From Bifidobacterium choerinum (lineage in GTDB: Bacteria; Actinomycetota; Actinomycetes; Actinomycetales; Bifidobacteriaceae), in the NCBI RefSeq assembly GCF_000741135.1, contig NZ_JGYU01000001.1, positions 62,001 to 126,000 on the forward strand: 64,000 bases of DNA, written 5' to 3'. Below, piece by piece: positions 50,037 to 59,732 of this stretch; positions within the stretch are counted from its first letter, which is position 1, and every line of letters starts with the position of its first letter. A model generated the notes under the pieces. The model was not told where the DNA came from. It ran no database searches and saw nothing but the letters and a program-made list of their open reading frames with translations. The translations under genes were made by a program, and so were the position numbers.

Positions 50037-51071
50037 ATGCCACAAGCATATGAAGACGCGGGCGTGAGCGTCGAAGCCGGCTACGAAGTGGTCAAGCGCA
50101 TCAAATCGCACGTCGCGCGCACGGACCGTCCGGGCGTCGTCAGCGGCATCGGCGGCTTCGGAGGCCTCTTCGACCTCGCGTCGCTCGACTACAAGGAGCC
50201 GGTGCTCATCTCCGGCACCGACGGCGTCGGCACGAAGCTCGTCATCGCCAAGCTCATGGACAAGCACGACACGATCGGCGTCGACTGCGTCGCGATGTGC
50301 GTCAACGACGTCGTCGCCCAGGGCGCGCAGCCGCTGTTCTTCCTCGACTACATCGCCTGCGGCAAGAACGACCCGGCCGTGCTCGAACAGGTCGTCTCCG
50401 GCGTCGCCGACGGCTGCGTGCAGGCGGGCGCCGCGCTCATCGGCGGCGAGACCGCCGAGATGCCGGGCATGTACGACGCCGACGAGTACGATCTGGCCGG
50501 CTTCACCGTCGGCTGCGCCGAACGTTCGCAGATCGTCGACGGCTCCGCGATCCGCGCCGGCGACGTCCTCATCGGCCTGCCGTCCACCGGCGTGCATTCG
50601 AACGGCTTCTCGCTCGTGCGCAAGGCGCTCTTCGAGCGGGCCGGCTACACGGTGCACACGCGTCTGCCCGAACTGGGCGACCGCGAGCTCGGCGACGTGC
50701 TGCTCACGCCGACGAAGATCTACGTGAACGCGCTCATGCCGCTGTTCGAGGCGAATCTGGTGCACGGCGTCGCCCACATCACCGGCGGCGGCTTCATCGA
50801 GAACGTGCCGCGCATGCTGCCCGACGGCCTCGCCGCGCATATCGACCTGGACGCATGGCAGGTGCCGCCGATCTTCGACGTCATCGAAAAGGCCGGCGAC
50901 GTCGACCATATGGAGATGTACAACATCTTCAACATGGGCATCGGCATGGTCGTCGCCGTGCCCGCCGACCGCGTCGACGAGGTCATGAACCTGCTCGACC
51001 ATGCGGGCGAGGCGGCCTACCGCATCGGCGCCGTCGTCGAGAAGTCCGACCGGGACGTGGAGCTCGTCTGA
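50037..51071 (+). CDS. purM: AIR synthetase
   Basis: ATP-dependent ring closure of FGAM to AIR. 344 residues from the ATG at 50037 (AGAAAGG upstream; the frame is open from 49956). Signatures are [50 protein letters not shown] and [15 protein letters not shown]. It follows purF by 111 bp. Confidence 0.97.
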   Translation: MPQAYEDAGVSVEAGYEVVKRIKSHVARTDRPGVVSGIGGFGGLFDLASLDYKEPVLISGTDGVGTKLVIAKLMDKHDTIGVDCVAMCVNDVVAQGAQPLFFLDYIACGKNDPAVLEQVVSGVADGCVQAGAALIGGETAEMPGMYDADEYDLAGFTVGCAERSQIVDGSAIRAGDVLIGLPSTGVHSNGFSLVRKALFERAGYTVHTRLPELGDRELGDVLLTPTKIYVNALMPLFEANLVHGVAHITGGGFIENVPRMLPDGLAAHIDLDAWQVPPIFDVIEKAGDVDHMEMYNIFNMGIGMVVAVPADRVDEVMNLLDHAGEAAYRIGAVVEKSDRDVELV

Positions 51072-51078
51072 GCCATCC

Positions 51079-51109
51079 GAAGGCCGTGCGCGTCACGCGC
51101 GCGGCCTTC
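51079..51109 (+). terminator. Hairpin between purM and purD
   Basis: A roughly 13-bp stem GAAGGCCG...CGGCCTTC around a TCAC-type loop, 8 bp after purM. No T-run follows directly, so it is probably a partial terminator. Confidence 0.55.
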
Positions 51110-51179
51110 CACGTTGTTTCCCGGCGATTTTCGTCGTTTCCAACGATTGTTCCCAACCATTCCCGAAGAAAGAAGAGAC

Positions 51180-52445
51180 ATGAAGGTTTTGGTCATCGGT
51201 TCCGGCGCGCGCGAGCACGCGATCGCCGACGCGCTGCTGCGCGGCGGCAGCGTCGAAGAGGTCACCGTCGCCCCCGGCAATCCGGGCATGGAGCTCGAGG
51301 ACGGCATCCGCACATTGCAGCTCGCGCCGTCGAACCAGGCCGCGCTCATCGATTTCGTGCGCAACAACGATTACGACTGGGTCTTCGTCGGCCCCGAGGT
51401 CCCGCTCATCGACGGCATCGTCGACGCCTTCGCCGAAGCCGGCATCAAGGCCTTCGGCCCGCGCAAGGCCGCCGCGCAGATCGAGGGTTCGAAGGACTTC
51501 GCCAAGCAGCTCATGGAACGCTACGGCATTCCGACGGCCGCCTACCGCACCTTCGACGAGCTCGCCCCGGCCGTCGAGTACGTGCACGGGCACGGCGCGC
51601 CGATCGTCATCAAGGCGGACGGCCTGGCCGCGGGCAAGGGCGTGACCGTCGCGATGGACGAGGAGACGGCCGTCGCCGCGCTCAACGACATCTTCGTCGA
51701 CCACCGTTTCGGCGCGGCCGGCGCGAAGGTCGTCGTCGAGGACTACCTCGAGGGTCAGGAGTTCTCGCTGATGAGCTTCGTCAGCGGCACCGATTTCTGG
51801 CCGATGCCGATCAGTCAGGACCACAAGCGCGCCTACGACGACGACCAGGGTCCGAACACCGGCGGCATGGGCGCCTACAGCCCGGTCCCGCAGATCGGCC
51901 AGGACGTCGTCGACGAGGCGATCGCGACGATCGTCAAGCCGACCGTCGAGGCGATGGCGCAGGACGGCACGCCGTTCACCGGCATCCTCTACGCCGGCCT
52001 CATCGCGACCGCCGACGGCCCGAAGGTCATCGAGTTCAACGCGCGTTTCGGAGACCCGGAGACCGAGGTCGTGCTGCCGAAGCTCACGAGCGACCTCGGC
52101 GCCGCGGTCGACGCGATCCTCAACGGCGAGACGCCCGAGTTCACCTGGGACGAGGACCATGCGACGCTCGGCGTCGTGCTCGCCTCCGACGGCTATCCGA
52201 ACGACGTCGTCAAGGGCGCGCGCATCCCCGAGCTGCACGTCGACGACGACTCGCACGTCTACTATGCGGGCGTCGCGCGCGACGGCGACGGCCTCGTCGC
52301 GAACTCCGGCCGCGTGCTGCTCGTCGAATCCTCGGCGCCGACGCTCGCCGAGGCGCAGCACAAGGTCTACGCAATCCTCGACGCCGCCGACACGACCGGC
52401 ATGTTCTACCGTCACGACATCGGCGCGAAGGCGCTCAAGGACTGA
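51180..52445 (+). CDS. purD: GAR synthetase
   Basis: ATP-grasp ligase joining phosphoribosylamine and glycine. 421 residues from the ATG at 51180, with the family N-terminus MKVLVIGSGAREHAI, IVIKADGLAAGKGVTVA (ATP-binding Lys) and VIEFNARFGDPETEVVLP. The ribosome site is a purine-rich GAAAGAAGAGA. It ends the purF-purM-purD series at a strong shared terminator. Confidence 0.97.
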   Translation: MKVLVIGSGAREHAIADALLRGGSVEEVTVAPGNPGMELEDGIRTLQLAPSNQAALIDFVRNNDYDWVFVGPEVPLIDGIVDAFAEAGIKAFGPRKAAAQIEGSKDFAKQLMERYGIPTAAYRTFDELAPAVEYVHGHGAPIVIKADGLAAGKGVTVAMDEETAVAALNDIFVDHRFGAAGAKVVVEDYLEGQEFSLMSFVSGTDFWPMPISQDHKRAYDDDQGPNTGGMGAYSPVPQIGQDVVDEAIATIVKPTVEAMAQDGTPFTGILYAGLIATADGPKVIEFNARFGDPETEVVLPKLTSDLGAAVDAILNGETPEFTWDEDHATLGVVLASDGYPNDVVKGARIPELHVDDDSHVYYAGVARDGDGLVANSGRVLLVESSAPTLAEAQHKVYAILDAADTTGMFYRHDIGAKALKD

Positions 52446-52460
52446 TCTGCGCAGCCGAGC

Positions 52461-52518
52461 GCATATGAAAGGGCGGCCGGTATCCCCGGATGGGGAAGCC
52501 GGCCGCTCTTTCATATGC
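52461..52518. terminator. Bidirectional terminator
   Basis: 20-bp stem with one mismatch (52461-52480 with 52499-52518) flanked by A- and T-rich ends inside the stem, between convergent purD and the envelope gene ending at 52546. Confidence 0.85.
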
Positions 52519-52545
52519 CGCGCGATATGCGATTGACCGACGGCG

Positions 52546-54651
52546 TCACTTCGGCAGGTTCATGAAGTCGGTGTCCTTGAGGTAGTTCGCGCCGGCCGTG
52601 ATGTCGTACTGGATGAGGCGGTAGTCGGCGAGCAGCTGCTTGGTCTCGGCGTCCATGTCCGCATAGGCCATCGGCTCGCCGTCCTGGTTGAGGTAGATCG
52701 CCTGGCCTTCGGGGATGCGGTCCCACCCCTGGATCGTGTTGACGACCGGCGGTTCCATCGCGGCCACATGCTCATGCATGCGCGTCAGGAAGCCGATGTA
52801 CGGCGAGACCTTCGCGTTCATCTGTTCGGCGGCCTGCGCGATGAAGAAGTTCGGCGACGTGTACGCGCTGTCCTCGATCTTCGTGTCGTGGCTCCACGAG
52901 GCCTTGTTCGACCAGATGAAGTAGTCGGTCAGATGCAGCCCGACCGAGTTGCGCGCGTCCGCGCCGGCCGTCGAGTAGATGCCGGGAAGATGGTCGCCGT
53001 AGAAGACGACGGTGATCGGCTTGTCGATGTCGTCGAGTTCCTCGAGGAAGTCCTTCGTCGCCTCGTCGGTCAGCTCCATGCCCTTCGCGTAGGTGCGGAT
53101 CGAGCGCTTCTCCTTGTCGGTGAGCGGCTTGTCCGAGCCGGGCGCGTCGGTGACCGTGAACTCATTGTCCTTGTACCAGTCGTTGTACGGCATGTGGTTC
53201 TGCATCGTGATGACCTGCAGGAACTGGTTGTCGTCGGTCTTCCTGATCTCCTCGACGGTGCTCCTGTAGGTCGCCTCGTCGGAGACGTACGGCGAATCGT
53301 CGATGCGGTCCTGATGCGCGATGACGTCGTCGCCCTTGAGCGCGTAGAAGTGCGAGAAGCCGAGCTTCTTGTAGTTCGTCTCGCGCGAATACATGCTCGG
53401 CTCGTAGGGGTGCAGGCCGATCGAGTTGCTCGGCGGCCCCCACAGCTGGTTGACGCTCGGCGTCCAGCAGGCGCCGGGCACGAGCTGCTGGTAGGGGCTC
53501 GTCAGCGAGGCGTCGAAGTTGACCATGCTCAGGCCGGTCAGTCCCATGTACTCGAGGTTCGCGGTGCCGCCGCCGTAGCCCGACGAGAGCATGAGTCCGC
53601 TCGTCGTCTCCCCCTTGATCTTGCGGATGTCGGGCATCGGGTCCTTGTTGAGTTCGACGCCGGGCACGCGCGTGGGGTCGGAGAACGATTCGGACAGCAC
53701 GTAGACGACGGTGCTGTCGTCGAGCGAATGCGTTCTCGTGCGGTTGATCGCGGCCGCCTCCTTCGCGTAGCGCGCCGCGACCTCGTCCATCGTCTCCCTG
53801 CTGTAGTCGGCCGGCTCGTCCATGACCTTCGGGTCGACCTGCCGCAGGAAGGAGACGACGACGCCGTTGCGCTGCGCGTCGTAGACGGAGTCCCACATCG
53901 ACGGCTTGTCACCCATGCCGCGCGAGACGTGGTACCCCCACGAGTCGACGCTGCCGACCGACGTCGCGTAGCCGGCGACGGCGAGCGCCGGCAGCAGCAT
54001 GAGCAGGATGCGCGTACAGGCGCCGACGGCCTTGTTGCCGCCGGAGACGAGTGCGCCGCGGCGCGGGTCGAGACGCCAGCAGACGACGGCGATCGCGATC
54101 GAGACGACGATGATCGCGGCGGCGACGCCGATGATGCCGCCCGCCTCCGGCGGCAGGAACTTCATCAGGTCGCCGGTGTTGCCGCCCAGGAAGTTGAGGT
54201 CGGAGGGCAGGATCGCCTCGTAGCGCGTCGCGATCTTCATCTTCTCGGCGGCCGCGATGACGGCGGCGGCGGACAGCAGGATCGGCGTCGCCACCCAGAA
54301 GCGGTTCGTCGCCATCAACAGGATCAGATAGATCAGTCCGATGAGCAGCAGGTTGAGCAGCAGCACGCAGTTGCCCTGCGTGAACATCTTGTGCCACATC
54401 GCGCCGAGCCCCTCGTTCGCGCTCGACAGCTGCACGCGCGTCGACGTCAGTGCGACGCCCCACTGCATGATCGCCAGCGCCGCATAGTCGGCGAGGAGGA
54501 AAAGGACGGCGTAGACGACCGTCCAGACGGTGCGTGTGCCGTGCGCGCCGCGCGGGGGCATCGCGCGGGCCTGCTCCGGGTCGATCGTCCGGATCGTCAG
54601 TTCCTCGATGTCGACGTTGCCGGCGTCCGCCTGCCGTTGTTCGTTGTCCAC
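52546..54651 (-). CDS. LTA-synthase-like sulfatase-fold membrane enzyme
   Basis: 701 residues from a GTG at 54651. Five hydrophobic helices lie in the first 235 residues. An extracellular alkaline-phosphatase-fold domain of the LTA synthase/phosphoglycerol-transferase type follows: VYVLSESFSDP (metal-binding Glu), the candidate nucleophile Thr in SSGYGGGTANLEYMGLTG, QVITMQNHMPYNDWY, and TVVFYGDHLPG (metal-binding Asp-His). It probably adds phosphoglycerol to wall or lipid glycans. The next locus, read in the opposite direction, also concerns the envelope. Confidence 0.88.
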   Translation of the reverse strand: MDNEQRQADAGNVDIEELTIRTIDPEQARAMPPRGAHGTRTVWTVVYAVLFLLADYAALAIMQWGVALTSTRVQLSSANEGLGAMWHKMFTQGNCVLLLNLLLIGLIYLILLMATNRFWVATPILLSAAAVIAAAEKMKIATRYEAILPSDLNFLGGNTGDLMKFLPPEAGGIIGVAAAIIVVSIAIAVVCWRLDPRRGALVSGGNKAVGACTRILLMLLPALAVAGYATSVGSVDSWGYHVSRGMGDKPSMWDSVYDAQRNGVVVSFLRQVDPKVMDEPADYSRETMDEVAARYAKEAAAINRTRTHSLDDSTVVYVLSESFSDPTRVPGVELNKDPMPDIRKIKGETTSGLMLSSGYGGGTANLEYMGLTGLSMVNFDASLTSPYQQLVPGACWTPSVNQLWGPPSNSIGLHPYEPSMYSRETNYKKLGFSHFYALKGDDVIAHQDRIDDSPYVSDEATYRSTVEEIRKTDDNQFLQVITMQNHMPYNDWYKDNEFTVTDAPGSDKPLTDKEKRSIRTYAKGMELTDEATKDFLEELDDIDKPITVVFYGDHLPGIYSTAGADARNSVGLHLTDYFIWSNKASWSHDTKIEDSAYTSPNFFIAQAAEQMNAKVSPYIGFLTRMHEHVAAMEPPVVNTIQGWDRIPEGQAIYLNQDGEPMAYADMDAETKQLLADYRLIQYDITAGANYLKDTDFMNLPK

Positions 54652-54965
54652 TGTCGTGCCGCTCCAGATGTCTTGGTGTTGGTTCCTTGGATTCGTGGGT
54701 GCCGATTCGTCCGCGTCGCGTCGGCGGTGCGATTTCGCGACGGGGAAAGGCCGCGTCCATTGTCCTCCGACAAGCTGACAATCCGCTGTGCGCGGCTCCG
54801 GCGCGCGCCTCCCCGCGCCGTTTCAGCGATGCGGCGAATCGTCGGGCGCATGTCAACGGCGACGTTACAGTGTGTACCGCCCGCACGCCGGACGTCTGTC
54901 GAAGAACGGCCGCCCGACCGCCGGCGCAACCGTCACAACGCAACCGTCAATCGAGGAGGACGATC
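54652..54965. other. Shared divergent control region
   Basis: 314 bp between the GTG of the sulfatase-fold gene and the ATG of the esterase gene. It must hold both promoters. A small stem TTGTC-CTCC-GACAA (near 54758-54772) and a TACAGT hexamer near 54866 on plus were noted; neither is conclusive. Confidence 0.5.
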
Positions 54966-56381
54966 ATGGCTTCCGTCGCCGCATGGCAGTGGTTCTATGC
55001 GATCCATATCACGAGGGGATGGTTCCCGATCCTGTGCTGGACGCTTGTCGCGATCGGGCTCGCCGTGCTCGTCGCCGCGCAGGCGCAGCGCGGCAGGCGT
55101 CGCGTATTGGCGCGCCAGTGCGTCGTCGCGATCGTCTGCGGCCTCGTCGGCGGCGCGGCCGCATGGTTCGTCTCGGACGGCATCGTGCTCTTCGGCGTCG
55201 AACTGGGATGGGACGTCATCGTCGCCTGCGCCGTCGGCTTCCTGCTGCTCGGCTTCTTCGTCGCCGCCGCCGTCGGCACGCACGGATGGCGGCGCGTCGT
55301 CGCGATCGTCATGGTCCCACTGACGCTGCTCGCCACCGGCGTGCGCGTCAACGCGATCTACGGCGAATACCAGACGATCGGCTCGCTCGTCGACTATTCG
55401 CCGTATCCGCACATCTCGACGCTGCACGTCTCGCTCGACACGGTCAGCGTCGACGCATGGGCGAAGCAGGTCGCCTCCGGCGAGGTGACGCCGGAGAAGG
55501 AGGGCAGGCTGCTGTCGGTGGACATCCCGAACCCCGCCTCGAAGTTCCGCGCGCGCAAGGGACTCGTGTGGCTGCCACCGGCGGCGCTCGCGAAGCGGCC
55601 GCCGAAGCTGCCGGTCATGGTCATGCTCGCCGGGCAGCCGGGCAGCCCGACGCGCTTCTTCACGGCGAGCGACACGATCGACGACCTGACGAAGTACGCG
55701 AACGAACACGACGGCCTGGCGCCGATCGTCGTCTCCCCCGACCAGAACACGGCGAGCTCGCGCAACTCGCTGTGCTCGGACACGACGCGCTGGGGTAAGG
55801 CCGAGACGTATCTGACGCGCGACGTGCCCGACTGGATCCGCGCGAACCTGCCGGTGAGCCGCGATCCGGCCGACTGGACGATCGGCGGCTTCTCGCAGGG
55901 CGGCACCTGCTCGACGCAGCTCGGGCCGAACCACCCGGAGCTCTATGGCAACGTGCTCGCCGTGGACGGCGAGATCGCGCCGACCGACGGCAACGTCGAA
56001 CAGATGGTCGAAGGCTACTTCGGCGGCGACCGCGCCGCCTACGAGCGGCAGGTGCCCGTCAACGCGCTGCGCGCGCACGCGCCGTCGAAGCAGACGATGG
56101 TTCTGGCGGCCGGAGAAAAGGACACGACGTCGGTGGCGAACATCGCTACGATTGGAGATGCGGCCGAACAGGCCGGATGGACGGTTGTCCGGATCAAGGT
56201 GAAGGACGCGGGACACGACTGGCGCGCGGTCAACGAGGCCTTCGCCGTCGCGCTGCCGTGGCTGTGCGACCGGATGGGCCTGGACGTCGGCGACATGTCC
56301 CGGCACGGGTCGGGCACCGACGAGAGACAACGGGAGGAAAGACGGATGCAGGAGCGTGCGGGAATCGAGGTGCAGCAATGA
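54966..56381 (+). CDS. Membrane-anchored alpha/beta-hydrolase (esterase)
   Basis: 471 residues; GAGGAGGA sits just before the ATG at 54966. Four hydrophobic helices in the first 125 residues are followed by an esterase-D/mycolyltransferase-like hydrolase domain: VMVMLAGQPGSPTRFF, the nucleophile elbow GGFSQGGTCS, an acid region near AAGEKDTT, and the His in KDAGHDWRAV. It may act on acylated surface lipids or glycans. The stop overlaps the next start (ATGA), so it is coupled to the MprF-like gene. Confidence 0.87.
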   Translation: MASVAAWQWFYAIHITRGWFPILCWTLVAIGLAVLVAAQAQRGRRRVLARQCVVAIVCGLVGGAAAWFVSDGIVLFGVELGWDVIVACAVGFLLLGFFVAAAVGTHGWRRVVAIVMVPLTLLATGVRVNAIYGEYQTIGSLVDYSPYPHISTLHVSLDTVSVDAWAKQVASGEVTPEKEGRLLSVDIPNPASKFRARKGLVWLPPAALAKRPPKLPVMVMLAGQPGSPTRFFTASDTIDDLTKYANEHDGLAPIVVSPDQNTASSRNSLCSDTTRWGKAETYLTRDVPDWIRANLPVSRDPADWTIGGFSQGGTCSTQLGPNHPELYGNVLAVDGEIAPTDGNVEQMVEGYFGGDRAAYERQVPVNALRAHAPSKQTMVLAAGEKDTTSVANIATIGDAAEQAGWTVVRIKVKDAGHDWRAVNEAFAVALPWLCDRMGLDVGDMSRHGSGTDERQREERRMQERAGIEVQQ

Positions 56382-59059
56382 GCGGACAGACGACGGCCAG
56401 ACGGCCGCATGACGACGGCGGCGCGGGCGGCCAACTCGGCCGCGACCTGCGCCGGTGGGCACACGAGCAGCGCTTCGCGCTGTGGACGACCTTCGGATTC
56501 GTCGTCGTCAACCTGTGCTGGTGGCTGTGGTACGCGGCGCAGCACCGCACGCTGCCGTACGCGTCGATGCATACGACGCTCGGCGCCTTCGACCTCGCGC
56601 GGCTTCTGCCGTCGCTCGTGCTCACGCGCAGCGTGTTCCAGCTCATCGTCGAGGCGCTGCTGATCGTGTGCATGCTGTGCATCGCCGAACCGATGATGGG
56701 CGTGTGGCGCACCGTCACGGCGAGCCTGTCGAGCGCCGTCATCGGCATCGCGTTCGGCCTGCTGCTGTGCGCAGGATTCAACGCGCTGCTGCAGGACAAC
56801 GCGATCATCTACCATGTCCCGTTCACATTGTCGCCGCTCGTGCTCGTCGTCGGCGCGCTATTTGCGTCGACGGCCTTCGCCTACCAGCTGTGGCGCCGGC
56901 GCATCCTGCTGATCGGCTACACGACGATCCTCGTCGTGCTGCTCTACGGCGGCAACCCCGGCGACTACTGCCTGCTCGTCGCCGCAATCGCCGGCCAGCT
57001 CATCGGCCGCGCGATGGCCGGTCCCCCGATCGAGGACGAGGCGTGGCACTGGCAGTACAGCAGCTCGTCCGAGACGCGCCGCATCCTCGGCGCGATCGGC
57101 GTCGTGCTCGCCGTCGGCCCGGTCATCGCCGCCACGTCGCGCTCGCACGCCGGCCCGCTCACCGGCCTGGCCTGGGTGCTCAGCCCCGTCTCGGTCAACA
57201 CCGGCAAGCTCGCCAGCTGCATGCACGGGCAGATCACGAGCGGCTGCTTCCACCAGTACGAGCTGATGCGCGCGAGCATGACCGGCGATCTGCTGCGTTC
57301 GGTCCTGCCGCTGCTCGTCATGGTCGCGCTCGCGATCGGCGTCTATCTGGGACGGCGTGCGGCCGCCGTCTGCAGCATCGTCTTCTATCTGGCCTCGAGC
57401 GCGATCACCGTCTGCTACTACCTCGTCATGCCCTTCGCGTCCGGTGCCGCCATGCCGTTCTCGGGACGCGCGGTCGAGACCTGCGTCGTCAACACGCTCG
57501 TGCCGTTGCTGTACGCCGTCGCGCTCATCGCGAAGCTGCCCGACTTCTCGATCCGCACGAAGGCGCGCCCGCTGCACGTCGGCCTGATCGTGCTCGGCGC
57601 GACCCTCGTGCTGTGCGCGGCCGTCTATCTGGTCTTCGGACTGACGCACGCCGCCGACTTCGCGCCGCGTCCGGGGCTGCGGGTACTGCTCGCCGAACTG
57701 CCCGGCCGCTTCCTGCCGATCGGCTTCCTGACGAACACGCGGCTGGCCTTCGTGCCGGGCACGGCGCTCGCCTCGGCCGTCTATCAGGGCGTCGGCATCG
57801 TGTTCTGGATCGTCTTCGTCGTCGTCGCCTTCGCATGGCTCAACGCGACGATCGACTACGACCGCAAGGCGCATGCGCGCGCCGAGGAGCTCGTCGAGCA
57901 CGGCGGCGAGTCGATGAGCTTCATGACGACGTGGGAGGGCAACGAATACTGGATCTCGCCGACCGGACGTTCGGCGGTCGCCTACCGCGTGCTCAACCAC
58001 ATCGCGCTGACAACGACCGGCCCCTTCGGCGATTCCGAGGAGTGGATGAGCGACCTCGACGAGTTCGCGCGCTTCTGCCGCGACCATTCGTGGTCGCCGG
58101 TGTTCTACGCCGTGCACCGGCCGGCGCGCGACCATCTGGCGCGCCTCGGATGGCATTCGATCATGGTCGGCGACGAGATGGTCATCGACCCGCGGGCCTG
58201 GAAGACGACCGGCAAGAAGTGGCAGGACGTGCGCACCGCGATCAACAAGGCGAAGCGCGAAGGCATCACCGACGTGATGGGCACCTACGCGGACGCGCCG
58301 TCCGACGTGCAGACGCAGATCCAGGAGATCTCCGAACAGTGGTCGCAGGGCAAGGCGCTGCCCGAGATGAAGTTCACGCTCGGCGGCGTCGAGGAGCTTA
58401 AGGACCCGCGCGTGCGCATCCTCTACGCGATCGACGCGGACGGCGTCGTGCAGGCGGTCACGAGCTGGCTGCCGACGTGGCGCGACGGACACATCGCCGG
58501 ATGGACGCTCGACTTCATGCGCTACCGTTCGGGCAGCTACAACGGCATCATGGAGTTCCTCATCGCGCGCATGGCGCAACGCATGCACGACTGGGACGAG
58601 GCGCATCCGGATGAGCCGGTCGACTTCATCTCGCTGTCGGCGGCGCCGCTGACCGGGCTGCACGACGCATCGGAGGCGAAGCCGGACGACGGGGCGAACA
58701 TCGACGGCACCGTCATGCTCCAGCATTCGCTCGCGCTCGTCGCCGACCTGCTCGAACCCGCCTACGGATTCAAGTCGCTGTACAACTTCAAGAAGAAGTT
58801 CCAGCCCTCCGAGCATCCGGTCTACATCTGCTACCCGGATTCGGCGCTGCTGGCGAACCTCGGCATCGCGATCGTGCGCGCCTATCTGCCGACGCTCACG
58901 TTCCGCGGCGCCCTCGGCATGCTCTCGAGCTTCAAGCCGAAGAAGGCGGACGACGACACGGACAAGAAGAAGGATGCGGACGCGAAGAAGGATCCGGACT
59001 CCGCGCAGCATGATCCTGGCGCACAGGTCGCGCATCAGGATCCACCGAAGCAGGCGTGA
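56378..59059 (+). CDS. MprF-like DUF2156 membrane protein
   Basis: 893 residues starting at 56378, overlapping the esterase stop by 4 bp. Residues 1-550 contain about 12-14 hydrophobic helices. The cytoplasmic C-terminal domain is of DUF2156 (aminoacyl-phosphatidylglycerol synthase) type: MSFMTTWEGNEYWISPTGRS, FGDSEEWMSDLDEFARFC, WQDVRTAINKAKREG, WTLDFMRYRSGSYNGIMEFL. In MprF this domain moves an amino acid from tRNA to phosphatidylglycerol; the substrate here is unknown. The tail is Lys/Asp-rich. Confidence 0.88.
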   Translation: MSGQTTARRPHDDGGAGGQLGRDLRRWAHEQRFALWTTFGFVVVNLCWWLWYAAQHRTLPYASMHTTLGAFDLARLLPSLVLTRSVFQLIVEALLIVCMLCIAEPMMGVWRTVTASLSSAVIGIAFGLLLCAGFNALLQDNAIIYHVPFTLSPLVLVVGALFASTAFAYQLWRRRILLIGYTTILVVLLYGGNPGDYCLLVAAIAGQLIGRAMAGPPIEDEAWHWQYSSSSETRRILGAIGVVLAVGPVIAATSRSHAGPLTGLAWVLSPVSVNTGKLASCMHGQITSGCFHQYELMRASMTGDLLRSVLPLLVMVALAIGVYLGRRAAAVCSIVFYLASSAITVCYYLVMPFASGAAMPFSGRAVETCVVNTLVPLLYAVALIAKLPDFSIRTKARPLHVGLIVLGATLVLCAAVYLVFGLTHAADFAPRPGLRVLLAELPGRFLPIGFLTNTRLAFVPGTALASAVYQGVGIVFWIVFVVVAFAWLNATIDYDRKAHARAEELVEHGGESMSFMTTWEGNEYWISPTGRSAVAYRVLNHIALTTTGPFGDSEEWMSDLDEFARFCRDHSWSPVFYAVHRPARDHLARLGWHSIMVGDEMVIDPRAWKTTGKKWQDVRTAINKAKREGITDVMGTYADAPSDVQTQIQEISEQWSQGKALPEMKFTLGGVEELKDPRVRILYAIDADGVVQAVTSWLPTWRDGHIAGWTLDFMRYRSGSYNGIMEFLIARMAQRMHDWDEAHPDEPVDFISLSAAPLTGLHDASEAKPDDGANIDGTVMLQHSLALVADLLEPAYGFKSLYNFKKKFQPSEHPVYICYPDSALLANLGIAIVRAYLPTLTFRGALGMLSSFKPKKADDDTDKKKDADAKKDPDSAQHDPGAQVAHQDPPKQA

Positions 59060-59095
59060 TGCCCAAGCGGATGTGACGCCGGCGGCGGACATGGA

Positions 59096-59129
59096 AAGGG
59101 CCGCGCACGAACAATCGTGCGCGGCCCTT
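59096..59129. terminator. Bidirectional terminator
   Basis: Perfect 15-bp stem (59096-59110 with 59115-59129) with A-rich and T-rich edges, between the MprF-like gene and the convergent Fur gene. Confidence 0.9.
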
Positions 59130-59137
59130 CGCTCCCT

Positions 59138-59632
59138 CTAGTCGGCGTCCGTGCCGGTAGTACCGGTATCGGCGGCCTCGGTGTCCCTCCCCTCGCGTTC
59201 GCGGCATTCGGCGCACAGGCCGAAGACCTCGAGCGTATGGGATTCGATCGTGAAATCGTAGGTGTCGGCGACCTTCCTCAGCCACTGTTCGCTCGGCGGA
59301 TCGATCTGGACGGTCCTGCCGCACGACACGCACACGAGGTGGTGATGGTGGCGGTCGTCGCCGCACAGACGGAACAGCTGCTGCCCGTTCATGCGCACCG
59401 TGTCCACGAGGCCCTGCTCCTCCATCGCGTTGAGCTGACGGTAGACGGTGGCCAATGCGATGTGCTCGCCGGCCTCCTCGAGTTTCTCGTGCAGCTGACG
59501 TGCGGAGACGAAGCCGTCTCCCCCTTTGAGCGATTCGCGGATCACATCCTTCTGCCGTGTGTTGCGCATGCGGTCGCTGTGCTCCTTCCCAAGCGGTGCC
59601 CTGACGACGGTGCCGATGCCCGTCCCGTTCAC
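59138..59632 (-). CDS. Fur-family metal-responsive repressor
   Basis: 164 residues from a GTG at 59632; homology begins near MRNTRQKDVIRESLKG (ATG 59569), so a 143-residue version is possible. A winged-helix N-terminus (HIALATVYRQLNAMEEQGLVDTV) and a dimerisation/metal domain with RHHHHLVCVSCG and FGLCAECRE, a four-Cys structural zinc site. Metal specificity (Fe, Zn, Mn or peroxide) cannot be told. A TAGAAT hexamer 11 bp upstream would give an almost leaderless message. Confidence 0.9.
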   Translation of the reverse strand: MNGTGIGTVVRAPLGKEHSDRMRNTRQKDVIRESLKGGDGFVSARQLHEKLEEAGEHIALATVYRQLNAMEEQGLVDTVRMNGQQLFRLCGDDRHHHHLVCVSCGRTVQIDPPSEQWLRKVADTYDFTIESHTLEVFGLCAECREREGRDTEAADTGTTGTDAD

Positions 59633-59643
59633 GGACGCCTATG

Positions 59644-59649
59644 ATTCTA
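59644..59649 (-). promoter_or_regulatory. Candidate -10 of the Fur gene
   Basis: TAGAAT on the minus strand, 11 bp before the GTG. Transcription would begin within a few bases of the start codon. Confidence 0.35.
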
Positions 59650-59732
59650 CCGATGGATCGGGCCGCCGAGTCCCGGCGCCGCGCGATATGCACGGAACGT
59701 GCACGTGCGCGGGCGGGAGTCGGCGCCGCCGG

